Shown piece by piece: positions 48,063 through 57,965 of a stretch of 64,000 bases of DNA. The stretch comes from Idiomarina sp. Its GTDB lineage: Bacteria; Pseudomonadota; Gammaproteobacteria; Enterobacterales; Alteromonadaceae. The notes under the pieces were generated by a model. It was given only the letters and a program-made list of their open reading frames with translations. It ran no database searches and was not told the origin of the DNA. Where the stretch lies: contig JAFIFP010000009.1 of the NCBI GenBank assembly GCA_020831965.1, positions 124,001-188,000 of the forward strand, in the 5' to 3' direction. Position numbers and translations under genes: made by a program. Within the stretch, counting starts at the first letter, position 1. Each line of letters starts with the position of its first letter.

Positions 48063-48823
48063 TTCCATGCCTCGATGTTCGTGACGGTCAAGTGGTCAAA
48101 GGCGTACAGTTCCGTAACCATGAAATTATTGGGGACATTGTTCCGCTGGCAAAACGATATGCCGAAGAGGGTGCCGATGAACTGGTGTTCTATGACATTA
48201 CAGCGTCCTCAGATAATCGGGTAGTCGATAAATCTTGGGTCAGCCGCGTCGCGGAAGTGATTGATATTCCATTTGCGGTCGCCGGCGGTATTCAAAGCAT
48301 TGATCAAGCCAGAGAGATTCTGGCCATGGGCGCGGATAAAATCAGTGTCAATTCTCCAGCGCTGCGCCAGCCCGATTTAATTGATGCACTGGTAGATGCT
48401 TTTGGTCAGCAGTGTGTGGTCATTGGTATCGACAGTTTCTTCAATGCCGATACGGGTCGTTATGAAGTCTATCAATTCACTGGCGACGAAACTCGGACTC
48501 AAAAAACCGCCTGGGAAACGCAAGACTGGGTACAAGAAGTTGTGCGCCGCGGTGCGGGTGAAATTGTTCTCAATTGCATGAACCAAGATGGGGTTCGCCA
48601 AGGTTACGATATTGCGCAGCTCAGTAGTATCCGTCAGCTCTGCCCAGTGCCTTTGATTGCCTCAGGCGGTGCAGGCGAGATTAGCCATTTTCATTCAGTT
48701 TTTAAACAGGCTAGAGTCGATGGTGCACTTGCGGCATCGGTGTTTCATAAGGGTGTCATTGGTATCGAAACACTCAAGGAAAGTTTACGACGCGACGGTA
48801 TTATTATTCGCCCGACGCGTTAA
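48044..48823 (+). CDS. hisF: Imidazole glycerol phosphate synthase, cyclase subunit
   Basis: A 259-residue TIM barrel related to HisA, starting [20 protein letters not shown]; the phosphate sites are VAGGIQSID and ASGGAGE, and catalytic residues lie in CLDV and NCMNQDG. It uses ammonia from HisH to make IGP and AICAR. Confidence 0.96.
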   Translation: MLAKRIIPCLDVRDGQVVKGVQFRNHEIIGDIVPLAKRYAEEGADELVFYDITASSDNRVVDKSWVSRVAEVIDIPFAVAGGIQSIDQAREILAMGADKISVNSPALRQPDLIDALVDAFGQQCVVIGIDSFFNADTGRYEVYQFTGDETRTQKTAWETQDWVQEVVRRGAGEIVLNCMNQDGVRQGYDIAQLSSIRQLCPVPLIASGGAGEISHFHSVFKQARVDGALAASVFHKGVIGIETLKESLRRDGIIIRPTR

Positions 48824-48832
48824 GGAATTGAG

Positions 48833-49480
48833 ATGATTATTGAAAGAGAAGAACAACTGACCGCACTCGCATGGGACAAAATGGACGGCCTACTTCCCTG
48901 CATCGTGCAAGACAGCCTCACCGGGCGGGTACTGATGCAAGGTTACATGAATCTTGAGGCTGCCCAGCATACGCTGGCTCAAGGTCAGGTCACATTCTTT
49001 AGTCGCAGTAAACAGCGCTTATGGACCAAAGGCGAGTCCTCCGGACACGTGCTGCAGCTAAGCGAGCTCAGTGTCGATTGTGATCAGGATTCGTTGCTAG
49101 CTATGGCAGTACCGCACGGCCCTACCTGTCACCTAGGTACTGAGTCATGCTGGCAACATGAACAACTGCCAGCGGTGTACGAACTCGGTCATTTGGAACG
49201 TACTATTGCCGAGCGCAAGCAAAGCGGCGCAAGTGATACCAGCTATACGGCCAGCTTACTCGCCAGCGGGATACGACGCTGTGCTCAAAAAGTTGGTGAA
49301 GAAGGTGTCGAAGTGGCCCTCGCCGCAGTGGCGCAAGACGATGAAGCATTACTCAATGAGAGTGCGGATTTACTCTACCACTTGCTCGTTGTCCTGCAAG
49401 CACGCGATCTGAGTTTGCAGGATGTCACCGACGTTTTGCGCCAGCGCAGAAAGCCTGAATCGGCGAGTACGACAGCTTAA
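48833..49480 (+). CDS. hisI: Bifunctional PR-AMP cyclohydrolase / PR-ATP pyrophosphatase
   Basis: A 215-residue HisIE fusion. The N-terminal part (to about 115) has VLMQGYMN, RSKQRLWTKGESSGH and the zinc cysteines in DCDQDSLL and GPTCHLG-type stretches; the C-terminal part has KVGEEGVEVALAA and ESADLLYHLLVVL of the pyrophosphatase. Last gene of the operon. Its final four bases overlap the convergent gene. Confidence 0.96.
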   Translation: MIIEREEQLTALAWDKMDGLLPCIVQDSLTGRVLMQGYMNLEAAQHTLAQGQVTFFSRSKQRLWTKGESSGHVLQLSELSVDCDQDSLLAMAVPHGPTCHLGTESCWQHEQLPAVYELGHLERTIAERKQSGASDTSYTASLLASGIRRCAQKVGEEGVEVALAAVAQDDEALLNESADLLYHLLVVLQARDLSLQDVTDVLRQRRKPESASTTA

Positions 49481-49953
49481 GTCAGACAACGGCAGGCGTT
49501 TACATTACCATTCAACCAAGGGCCAGCGAGTTGTCGTTGGCCACTTAAAATCTCCGGTAAGAAACTATCTGCTTCGGCGCAGAATGGACCTGTGGCGTAA
49601 GGCCCCGCATAGGCAATACGCCCGTTTTGCACAATCACCACCATTGGGGTTGCAGGCACAATGAAGCCCATTGCACGGGCTTCTTCCACACTGAGCCATG
49701 ACTCTGCGCCGGCATGTTCAGCGAACACTTGTTCTACGTGACGGTCGGCGTAACGGCTACAGCGGCAACCGCTGGCTCGAATGTGAAATACTTGTTCTTG
49801 AGGAATCTGGAATTCACTCGAGAATGAGTACAGCTGTCCTTGTGGGTCAAATTCACCATAGCTAGAGAAGGCCCAGACATAGAGCCCCACAGAACTCACA
49901 ATGATCCAAGTCAAAAACACCACGACGGGCCAAAGGAGTGATTTAGCCTGCAA
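49477..49953 (-). CDS. Membrane-anchored thioredoxin-like protein (DUF6436-like)
   Basis: A 158-residue protein with one N-terminal helix (about 8-28) and a thioredoxin-like periplasmic domain. The redox-like site is C63-R-C65 within [12 protein letters not shown], and a cis-proline ATP-type loop (Thr102-Pro103) precedes VVIVQNG. Extra cysteines occur at 124 and near the end. A CxC rather than CxxC site is uncommon for this fold. It resembles DUF6436 from memory. It overlaps the chemoreceptor gene by 11 bases. Confidence 0.7.
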   Translation of the reverse strand: MQAKSLLWPVVVFLTWIIVSSVGLYVWAFSSYGEFDPQGQLYSFSSEFQIPQEQVFHIRASGCRCSRYADRHVEQVFAEHAGAESWLSVEEARAMGFIVPATPMVVIVQNGRIAYAGPYATGPFCAEADSFLPEILSGQRQLAGPWLNGNVNACRCLT

Positions 49954-51439
49954 AGCGTCCCGTTTCCTTACTTAGTTCATCGGCCACTTGACTCAATTCC
50001 CGCGCAATATCCAGCACCGCATCAGCCTGCTGATCTCGCTCATCAGAGAGCTGACTGAGATACTGAGTACTCTTTGTCACTTCTTGGCTTGCCGAATTTT
50101 GCTGCATCAAAGCATCCGCGATGGTTTGAATCTCAGCAGTCACGTGAGTCGATTGAACAGCGATTCGCTCCAACACATCGTCACTGATTTCAGCAAAGGC
50201 TTTTGTTTCTTCCACCTTGTTTCGACATTGTTCAACGGCATCCACCGCTTCGTGGGTGGTTTTGGTCAGTCGCTCAATCGTACGCTGTACTTGCTCCGTC
50301 GAACCGCGAGTCTTACTCGCGAGATTACGTACTTCATCCGCCACCACGGCAAAGCCCCGACCGGCTTCGCCTGCGCGGGCCGCCTCGATGGCCGCATTTA
50401 AGGCCAGCAGATTGGTTTGCTCGGCAATACTATCAATCACCACCAACACTGACCGAATCTCTTCCGCTGAAGTCGCCATGCTACTCACTTTATCTTCAGA
50501 GCTACTCAACAATGCTGCCAGGTCACTCACTGCATTCCGAGTCTTGGAAACCACCTCTTGCCCTTCACGAGCTGAGGCTCCGGCTTCTTGCACAGCTTGT
50601 ACCACCTGCTGTGATTGCTCGCCAGTGTGCATGACATTCTGCGTCATTTCTTCACTCGCAGCAGCAATACGACTTACTTCTTTTTGCTGCTCCTTCATTC
50701 CCAGACTCAACGCCTGCCCTTCATTTACCAACTCTGAAGCAGCACCTTGCGTCTGTTGACTCGACCCTCGAATCACATCGACACTGTTTTCTAAGGTCGC
50801 CAGTACCGAATTGAATCGCGCCAGCGGCACTGACCCATGTTCCGTGGCTCGTTGCGTTAAGTCGATTGAGCCACTGCTATCAACAAGCTTCTCCGTCACA
50901 TCGAAGAAAGACTGTGTCTCATAAGCCTCCTTCAAGCTTGCTCGGCAAATAATCACCAGTACGATGGCTTCAATCACAACGTAAAGCGCGTGAATCCAGA
51001 TAATCCCAAGCCGCGCGTCGGCTTCTGGCACCAAGTAAACGCCAGCACCACTGGCTTGCAAATACATAAACAACAAATGATGCACCGCAATAGTGGCTGC
51101 AGCCACCACGATCACCCAAGCATCTCTAAATGCGATCAGAATCGCTAAAAGCACGAAAATACCGAAGTGAATCTCGGTAAAGCCCATACTTTGGTGAATG
51201 TGCAAGGCGGCAAAGAGCATGAAGCTTACGCCGTAAGAAATGCGCGCTAACGGATGGTCACCCACTGTTTGATAAAACCACCAAGGCACAATCAACGCGG
51301 GCAGTCCCACTAGTAATGCGGGCCACCAGGTCCCATACCAAGGAGCTAAAGCTAGGGCAACAACAAAAAGAAAGAGATTTACGATTGCAGCAATACGAAA
51401 TGCACTACGACGAAAAGCCAAACTGGTAGGTTCAGACAT
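49943..51439 (-). CDS. Methyl-accepting chemotaxis protein with six-helix membrane sensor
   Basis: A 498-residue chemoreceptor. The N-terminal 170 residues form about six membrane helices with no periplasmic ligand domain; the signalling domain follows, with the hairpin tip [20 protein letters not shown] and ADEVRNLA. Histidines 80, 82, 91, 120, 121 and 150 are in or at the edge of membrane helices ([20 protein letters not shown]), which suggests a bound heme or metal. No HAMP domain is clear, and no pentapeptide tether for CheR is at the C-terminus. Confidence 0.88.
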   Translation of the reverse strand: MSEPTSLAFRRSAFRIAAIVNLFLFVVALALAPWYGTWWPALLVGLPALIVPWWFYQTVGDHPLARISYGVSFMLFAALHIHQSMGFTEIHFGIFVLLAILIAFRDAWVIVVAAATIAVHHLLFMYLQASGAGVYLVPEADARLGIIWIHALYVVIEAIVLVIICRASLKEAYETQSFFDVTEKLVDSSGSIDLTQRATEHGSVPLARFNSVLATLENSVDVIRGSSQQTQGAASELVNEGQALSLGMKEQQKEVSRIAAASEEMTQNVMHTGEQSQQVVQAVQEAGASAREGQEVVSKTRNAVSDLAALLSSSEDKVSSMATSAEEIRSVLVVIDSIAEQTNLLALNAAIEAARAGEAGRGFAVVADEVRNLASKTRGSTEQVQRTIERLTKTTHEAVDAVEQCRNKVEETKAFAEISDDVLERIAVQSTHVTAEIQTIADALMQQNSASQEVTKSTQYLSQLSDERDQQADAVLDIARELSQVADELSKETGRFAG

Positions 51440-51534
51440 ACAGATACTCCGAAGGATGTGGGCGTTACACGCACACCAAAGGTCAATGGTTCACTCTGTG
51501 AATATAGCACCGTTATAATTTAGGTGCATATACC

Positions 51535-52890
51535 TCATTGAGAATTATCTTGATGTTGCGCATGTACTCGAAAGAGTCGAAGTGTCAGCATAATTGCGGC
51601 CACTGAAAGACCACTAATGAAGCCAATCCAGAATCCTGCTGCGCCCATAGCGGGCACAATCCAATCCGTCAGCCCCAAGACGATGCCTACCGACAAGCCA
51701 AAAGGCCAATAGGCAATGAGCGTAATAATCATCGATGCCCGGGTGTCCTTGTACCCGCGTAACGCGCCGATCGCGATAGCCTGAAACGTATCTGACACGG
51801 TAAAAATCGCCGCGAGCCCTAATAAAGTGCCGGCTAAAGCAATGATTTCAGGATTTTCTGTATAAAAACCGGCAAGCCAGCGTCCTCCCAACCACATACC
51901 TAGGGCGTTCACCGCAGCGAAACTTACGCCCATCAAAAGCGCAACTTTGTAAGCATTCAGAGCGTCTTCTGGCTGTTTCGCGCCAAGTGCGTACCCAACT
52001 CTTAACGTCACCGCCATACTCAAGCTTAAGGGCACCATGTACACCAGCGAGGAGACATTCAAGGCAATTTGATGCCCGGACACCATTACGGCCCCTAATG
52101 GCGCAATGAGAATTGCCACAGCCGCGAATAAGCTGGTTTCAAAGAACAAAGCCATAGAAATCGGGAAACCCAAACGCGTAAAGTGCCAAATATCATCCCA
52201 GTCGGGCGCAAACCAACGCCGAAATGGAGCGGCTTTCTCAAAACGTTTTGCCAACACCACGTAGGCGAGCAAACTTAATGCCATTCCCCACAGCACAATA
52301 GCTGACGCCAAACCCGCACCCGCACCGCCCAATGCAGGCATGCCTAGTTTTCCATAGATGAAGATGTAGTTGGCTGGAATATTGATCAGCAAACCAATGA
52401 TCCCAATCACCAAAGACGGCATGGTGTGGGACAAGCCTTCGCAGAAATTGCGCAGCACAATATATAAAACGAAGGCAGGCAGGCCCCATAAAATAAAACG
52501 CAGGTAATCGTAGGTCATCACCCGAAAGGCTTCTTCCACATCCATAATGGCAAGAAACAACGGTGCAAAGTACAGCAAGATTGCTGTGAGTAATGCGCCG
52601 ATCGCGCACGTATAAAGAGACTGTTGCACATGTCGAGCGACCTGTGTGCGCTGACCGGCGCCGTCACAATGAGAAATAACTGGCGCCAGCGCCAAACCAA
52701 GGCCAAATACTAGCAGCGTCAGTGGCGTCCAGATGGCACCACCTACCGCCACTGCAGCTAGATCAATTGCACCCACACGACCGGCCATGAGTGTGTCTAC
52801 CACACTCATCATGACTTGCGTCAGCTGTGCAATCAAAATCGGCCCAGTAAGCAATGCCAGCTTACGAGTTTCAGGCCACAAGTGCCGCAT
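51535..52890 (-). CDS. norM: MATE efflux transporter, NorM type
   Basis: A 451-residue membrane protein of 12 helices, starting MRHLWPETRKLALLTGPILI, with VDTLMAGRVGAIDLAAVAVG and the second-half repeat QIALNVSSLVYMVPLSLSMA. NorM proteins use sodium to expel cationic drugs and dyes. I prefer ATG 52890 with AAAGGA upstream over the frame opening at 52917. Confidence 0.9.
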   Translation of the reverse strand: MRHLWPETRKLALLTGPILIAQLTQVMMSVVDTLMAGRVGAIDLAAVAVGGAIWTPLTLLVFGLGLALAPVISHCDGAGQRTQVARHVQQSLYTCAIGALLTAILLYFAPLFLAIMDVEEAFRVMTYDYLRFILWGLPAFVLYIVLRNFCEGLSHTMPSLVIGIIGLLINIPANYIFIYGKLGMPALGGAGAGLASAIVLWGMALSLLAYVVLAKRFEKAAPFRRWFAPDWDDIWHFTRLGFPISMALFFETSLFAAVAILIAPLGAVMVSGHQIALNVSSLVYMVPLSLSMAVTLRVGYALGAKQPEDALNAYKVALLMGVSFAAVNALGMWLGGRWLAGFYTENPEIIALAGTLLGLAAIFTVSDTFQAIAIGALRGYKDTRASMIITLIAYWPFGLSVGIVLGLTDWIVPAMGAAGFWIGFISGLSVAAIMLTLRLFRVHAQHQDNSQ

Positions 52891-52927
52891 GGATATTTCC
52901 TTTAACGTAATGCGCAATACCTAAGTA

Positions 52928-53680
52928 TTAGCGTGACTTTGCAATCAGTGCATCGAGTAAGACAGGATTAACTGTGCGAGCATCCGTCAGGGGGCCCATA
53001 TGCCCCGCCATGACTTCAACTGTTTTAGCGTGACTGATCACACGACTCAGTTCAGCGGCCACCGTGCGGCTCGATAGGGGCGACTGACGGCCAACCACTA
53101 ACGTGACTGGGCAGGCCAGGGCCGCATAATCTGCTAGTGCATGCGGTTCGTCGAGTAACGCATGAAAATCGGCAGACACTTTGTCCTGTTGGCTGATCAT
53201 TAACTGTTGAGCCACTTCAGGCAAGGCTGCGAAATAGCCAGGACGGTTCCAATAGTCTACGAAATGCGCACAAGCCTCAGCGGCCGAGAAGGATTCCATG
53301 GCAGTAGCCACTGCTTCAATTTCTCGACGCGCGGTACTTTTTGGATCGAGTACATGAAATGCGACTGGTTCGTAGACCACGATTTGCGCCACCTGGCTTG
53401 GATGCTCAAGCGCCCATTTCAGTGCGAGTGCCCCACCATAGGAATGTCCAAGTAAGGTTACGGGTTCTCGCGCTGGAAAAACCTCCGCGGCTTGCAGTGC
53501 ATTCAATTCATCTTGCAGCCGAAAATGCGGAGTAGAAATACCGAGCGACGCATAGGGCATTGCTCGCCCGTAACCGATTAGATCGGGTGACTGAAATGAT
53601 ACTTCGGAAGGAAGTTGGCGTGCTAACGCACGCCATTGGCCCCCATGGCTTTGGGAGCTGTGTAACGCAATTATAGACAT
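52928..53680 (-). CDS. Alpha/beta hydrolase
   Basis: A 250-residue hydrolase with nucleophile elbow GHSYGG (Ser at about 80), a DLIGYGRA strand, acid residue in VVGRQSPLSS region and the catalytic His in AGHMGPLTD. Relatives include lactonases and esterases; the substrate is unknown. It precedes the MATE gene, and lies six bases downstream of the MAPEG gene, so the three may be one unit. Confidence 0.82.
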   Translation of the reverse strand: MSIIALHSSQSHGGQWRALARQLPSEVSFQSPDLIGYGRAMPYASLGISTPHFRLQDELNALQAAEVFPAREPVTLLGHSYGGALALKWALEHPSQVAQIVVYEPVAFHVLDPKSTARREIEAVATAMESFSAAEACAHFVDYWNRPGYFAALPEVAQQLMISQQDKVSADFHALLDEPHALADYAALACPVTLVVGRQSPLSSRTVAAELSRVISHAKTVEVMAGHMGPLTDARTVNPVLLDALIAKSR

Positions 53681-53686
53681 CAGAAC

Positions 53687-54094
53687 TTACGCGTTAAATG
53701 AAATTCCTACAACGTAACCTAGCAGATAAGCCGCTTGGAAAAACAACACAAAGAAAGTGCCTAGCACACCAATAGTCCGGTAAATGCTCACCCCTGCGCT
53801 TTTGGTTAGTCCCGTTGCGTGCATAATGCGAGCGATAAAGAGTAAACCACCCAAAGCATACAAAATCGCCGCACTTGCTCCGCCGAGTTCCATCAACGCC
53901 ATCAGTACTAGCGCCAGCGGTACGTATTCAGTGAAGTTGCCATGAATGCGAACTGCAGCTTCCAGAGCCTTACTTTCGCCTACGCCGAGCCCAACGCGCT
54001 CCTGCCAACGAATACGGATAATGCGAATCGATAAAACAATCAATAATAGGGTCAGTAGCCCTGCAAACAAACTCGTGATTGGCAGAAACATCAT
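53687..54094 (-). CDS. MAPEG-family membrane protein
   Basis: A 135-residue protein with four helices and the MAPEG pattern: RIRWQERVGLG, then HGNFTEYVPLALVLMALMELGG, and RIMHATGL. The family (YecN-like in bacteria) is linked to glutathione or eicosanoid metabolism, but the bacterial role is open. It lies between adk and a hydrolase on the minus strand. Confidence 0.85.
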   Translation of the reverse strand: MMFLPITSLFAGLLTLLLIVLSIRIIRIRWQERVGLGVGESKALEAAVRIHGNFTEYVPLALVLMALMELGGASAAILYALGGLLFIARIMHATGLTKSAGVSIYRTIGVLGTFFVLFFQAAYLLGYVVGISFNA

Positions 54095-54118
54095 TCAATC
54101 TCCAGAGAGTAAAAAGGA

Positions 54119-54793
<675 letters not shown>

Positions 54794-54841
54794 TTAAGAT
54801 TTACGGGCAACTTTACCCGAAGCTGCCCTGTGTGGCAACGA

Positions 54842-54880
54842 AATAGGGCGCTAGACCTTGGTCTAACGCCCTATTATTTT
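54842..54880. terminator. Hairpin terminator between htpG and adk
   Basis: AATAGGGCG-C-TAGACC-TT-GGTCTA-A-CGCCCTATT is a long stem of 15 or so pairs with AT-rich flanks, 32 bases after the htpG stop. Confidence 0.75.
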
Positions 54881-54911
54881 GTCTAGCCAACAGGCTTGCG
54901 GAAGTTCGACG

Positions 54912-56831
54912 TTACGCGAGTTTCAGCATCAGATCGTTTAGGCGTCGCACAAAGCTACCTGGATCCTTTAAGCTGCCTCGCTCTGCCAAGGTTGCTTGGT
55001 CTAGCAGCACCTGCGCCCACTCTTCGAAGCGGCTTTCATCAGCTTCATCCGCAATGCGTTTTACCAACGGATGTTCTGGGTTCACTTCAAAGATATACTT
55101 GGTTTCCGGCACTTTCTGACCCGCAGCTTCCATCAGCTTCGCCATCTGCGTACTCATGTCATGATCATCGGTCACAATACAGGCCGGTGAATCGGTCAAG
55201 CGGTGTGTCGCACGTACTTTCTTCACTCGCTCGCCGAGCGCAGTAGTGAATCGCTCAAGCACTGGCTTGAAGTCCTCTTCCACTTTTTCCTGTGCCGCTT
55301 TTTCCGCTTCGTCATCGAGGTTCCCGAGATCGAGATCACCACGGGTTACAGACTGGAAAGACTTCGCTTTGTAGTCCGTCAGGTGACTCATGAGCCACTC
55401 ATCAATACGATCGGACAACAACAGCACTTCCACACCTTTCTTGCGGAAAATCTCAAGCGCAGGGTTATTCTTCGCCGCTTCATAGCTATCAGCAACGATG
55501 TAGTAAATCTTCTCCTGCCCTTCTTTCATGCGCTCAATATATGCGTCTAAGCTAACCCGCTGTTCCGCCATATCCTCGTGGGTGGAAGCGAAGCGCAGCA
55601 GCTCTGCAACTTTCTCGGTATTGCTCGGGTCGTCCGCTGGACCTTCCTTCAACACGTTACCGAAGGCATCCCAAAACTGGTGATAGGCTTCTGCGTCGTC
55701 ACGGGCGAGCTTACTCAACATGCTCAATACTTTCTTAGCGCTCGCTGAGCGCATGGCGCGCGTCACTTTGTTGTCCTGCAAAATCTCGCGCGACACGTTC
55801 AATGGCAAATCATTGGAATCAATGAGGCCGCGAACAAAGCGCAAGTAGGTGGGCATAAACTGCTCAGCGTCGTCCATAATGAAGACGCGTTGTACATAGA
55901 GCTTCATGCCCTTCTGCGCTTCCCGATTATATAAATCCCAAGGTGCGCGTTTCGGGATATAGAGTAAGCTGGTGTACTCATGCTTGCCTTCCACTTTATT
56001 GTGGCTCCACAACAGTGGGTCATCGAAGTCATGAGCTAAGGTTTTATAGAAGTCTTTGTATTCTTCCTCAGTAACTTCCGATTTTTCGCGCAACCACAAT
56101 GCCTTACCAGCATTCACGGTTTCCCACTCGCCCGGCTCTGCAGCAATAGTTTCGCCGTCCTGACCTTCGCGTTCAGGCACTTCGTCCTTCCAAAGTTGCA
56201 CGGGTAGGCTCAAGTGATCGGAGTAGGTCTTGATAATTTGCTTCAGTTTCCAGCTGTCGAGGAACTCATCCGCGTCGTCGCGCAAATGTAATACAATGTC
56301 AGTGCCCCGTGCTTCCTTGGATACGGATGCGATAGTGAACTCACCGTCACCCGCTGAAATCCATTCAACCCCCTCATTCGCAGGCGTCCCCGCCGCACGA
56401 GTCCGCACAGTCACTGAGTCCGCGACAATAAATGCAGAGTAGAAGCCCACGCCAAACTGACCGATCAACTGTGAATCTTTCGCTTGATCGCCACTGAGTT
56501 GACCGAAAAACTCTTTGGTGTCCGACTTCGCGATGGTTCCTAAGTTGGTCATCACCTCATCGCGCGTCATACCAATGCCGTTATCACTGATGGTAAGTGT
56601 TTTGGCCTCTGGGTTGACGCTGATCCGAACTTTGAGCTCGGCATCACCTTCAAACAGTGCGTTGTCTTGAAGTGCTTTAAAGCGCAGCTTGTCTGCTGCA
56701 TCTGAGGCGTTTGAAATCAGCTCACGTAGGAAGATTTCCTTATTCGAGTACAGCGAGTGAATCATCAGATTCAACAGCTGTTTTACTTCCGTTTGAAATC
56801 CATGTTTTTCTGCGTGTTGGGTGTCAGCCAT
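54912..56831 (-). CDS. htpG: Chaperone HtpG (Hsp90)
   Basis: A 639-residue Hsp90. The GHKL ATPase domain has [22 protein letters not shown] and [11 protein letters not shown]; the middle domain has [25 protein letters not shown]-type blocks and SREILQ; the C-terminal dimer domain ends near DLMLKLA. ATG 56831 ([12 protein letters not shown]) has AGGAG upstream, and the frame is open to 56858. Confidence 0.96.
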   Translation of the reverse strand: MADTQHAEKHGFQTEVKQLLNLMIHSLYSNKEIFLRELISNASDAADKLRFKALQDNALFEGDAELKVRISVNPEAKTLTISDNGIGMTRDEVMTNLGTIAKSDTKEFFGQLSGDQAKDSQLIGQFGVGFYSAFIVADSVTVRTRAAGTPANEGVEWISAGDGEFTIASVSKEARGTDIVLHLRDDADEFLDSWKLKQIIKTYSDHLSLPVQLWKDEVPEREGQDGETIAAEPGEWETVNAGKALWLREKSEVTEEEYKDFYKTLAHDFDDPLLWSHNKVEGKHEYTSLLYIPKRAPWDLYNREAQKGMKLYVQRVFIMDDAEQFMPTYLRFVRGLIDSNDLPLNVSREILQDNKVTRAMRSASAKKVLSMLSKLARDDAEAYHQFWDAFGNVLKEGPADDPSNTEKVAELLRFASTHEDMAEQRVSLDAYIERMKEGQEKIYYIVADSYEAAKNNPALEIFRKKGVEVLLLSDRIDEWLMSHLTDYKAKSFQSVTRGDLDLGNLDDEAEKAAQEKVEEDFKPVLERFTTALGERVKKVRATHRLTDSPACIVTDDHDMSTQMAKLMEAAGQKVPETKYIFEVNPEHPLVKRIADEADESRFEEWAQVLLDQATLAERGSLKDPGSFVRRLNDLMLKLA

Positions 56832-56952
56832 AGCTGAAGATCTCCTGACAAAGTGCAATTAGAACCAATGATGTCAGAGTAATGGGGTCGGGGTTGGGAG
56901 ATTTCAATACAAAAAAGTGAAGGAATTGATATTCAGCAGGGTTTGCCGGAGT

Positions 56953-57558
56953 TTATGAGAACTCTTTGCGACCTTGAAAAGCATGACCAAGGGTTCGGTG
57001 GTCCACGTATTCAAGTTCGCCTCCCACAGGTACCCCGTGGGCAATGCGCGTGGTTGCAATTTGATAGCGTGCGGCGGTTTCGGCGATGAAGTGTGCCGTT
57101 GCATCGCCCTCAACCGTTGGATTGGTGGCAAGAATAACTTCGGTTACGTGCCCTTCTGCCAATCGATGCTCCAACACATCAAGACCAATTTCTCTGGGAC
57201 CAATACCATCGAGTGGTGACAAGTGCCCCATCAATACAAAATACTGGCCATGAAATTGGCCGGTTTGTTCGACTGCCAGAACATCGGCTGGCGATTCTAC
57301 GACACAGAGCGAGCCCGCTGTCGCACGTTCTGGGTCATCGCAGATACTGCAGAGGTCGCCCTCGGTTAAGGTGCGACACCGCTGACAGCGACCAACCACT
57401 TCTAATGCGTGAGAAATTGCTGAGGAGAGTTTTTCGGCTCCCGGCCGCTGGCGTTCCAACAGTTGAAATGCCATACGCTGCGCTGTTTTTTGCCCAACAC
57501 CAGGCAACACACGAAGTGCTTGGATAAGAGCAGCGATTGCGGGACTGAAACCGGCCAT
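56953..57558 (-). CDS. recR: Recombination protein RecR
   Basis: A 201-residue clamp that helps load RecA with RecF/RecO. Helix-hairpin-helix [13 protein letters not shown] is at 18-30, a C4 zinc finger has Cys58, 61, 70 and 73, and the Toprim domain starts at about 80 with [15 protein letters not shown]. Five bases separate it from ybaB. Confidence 0.96.
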   Translation of the reverse strand: MAGFSPAIAALIQALRVLPGVGQKTAQRMAFQLLERQRPGAEKLSSAISHALEVVGRCQRCRTLTEGDLCSICDDPERATAGSLCVVESPADVLAVEQTGQFHGQYFVLMGHLSPLDGIGPREIGLDVLEHRLAEGHVTEVILATNPTVEGDATAHFIAETAARYQIATTRIAHGVPVGGELEYVDHRTLGHAFQGRKEFS

Positions 57559-57563
57559 AATTA

Positions 57564-57896
57564 TTAGAAAGGTAACTTAAAGCCGGGTGGTAAACCCATG
57601 CCGCCAGCAATACTGGCCATTTTCTCTTTCGAACCTTCTTCAACCCGACGCACTGCATCGTTGGTTGCTGCGGCGATCAAGTCTTCCAACATCTCACGAT
57701 CGTCTTCATCACCGAATAGGCTAGGGTCAATAATGACACGCTTCACGTTATGGTTTCCGTACATAGTCACTTTCACCATGCCCGCGCCGGCTTCGCCAGT
57801 CACTTCCATCTTCGCGACTTCTTCTTGCATTTGCTGCATCCGCTCTTGCATCTGCTGCGCCTGCTTCATCATGTTACCCATACCGCCTTTAAACAT
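57564..57896 (-). CDS. ybaB: Nucleoid-associated protein YbaB/EbfC
   Basis: A 110-residue DNA-binding protein of the YbaB/EbfC family, with [20 protein letters not shown], a methionine/glutamine-rich helix, and [19 protein letters not shown]. It forms tweezers-like dimers and lies between dnaX and recR in most gammaproteobacteria. Confidence 0.95.
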   Translation of the reverse strand: MFKGGMGNMMKQAQQMQERMQQMQEEVAKMEVTGEAGAGMVKVTMYGNHNVKRVIIDPSLFGDEDDREMLEDLIAAATNDAVRRVEEGSKEKMASIAGGMGLPPGFKLPF

Positions 57897-57965
57897 GTTC
57901 TATCTCTCTTTGCTAAATGAGGGGAAATTCCCATCGGTCATTGCGTGTCTGCAATGATAACAGGC

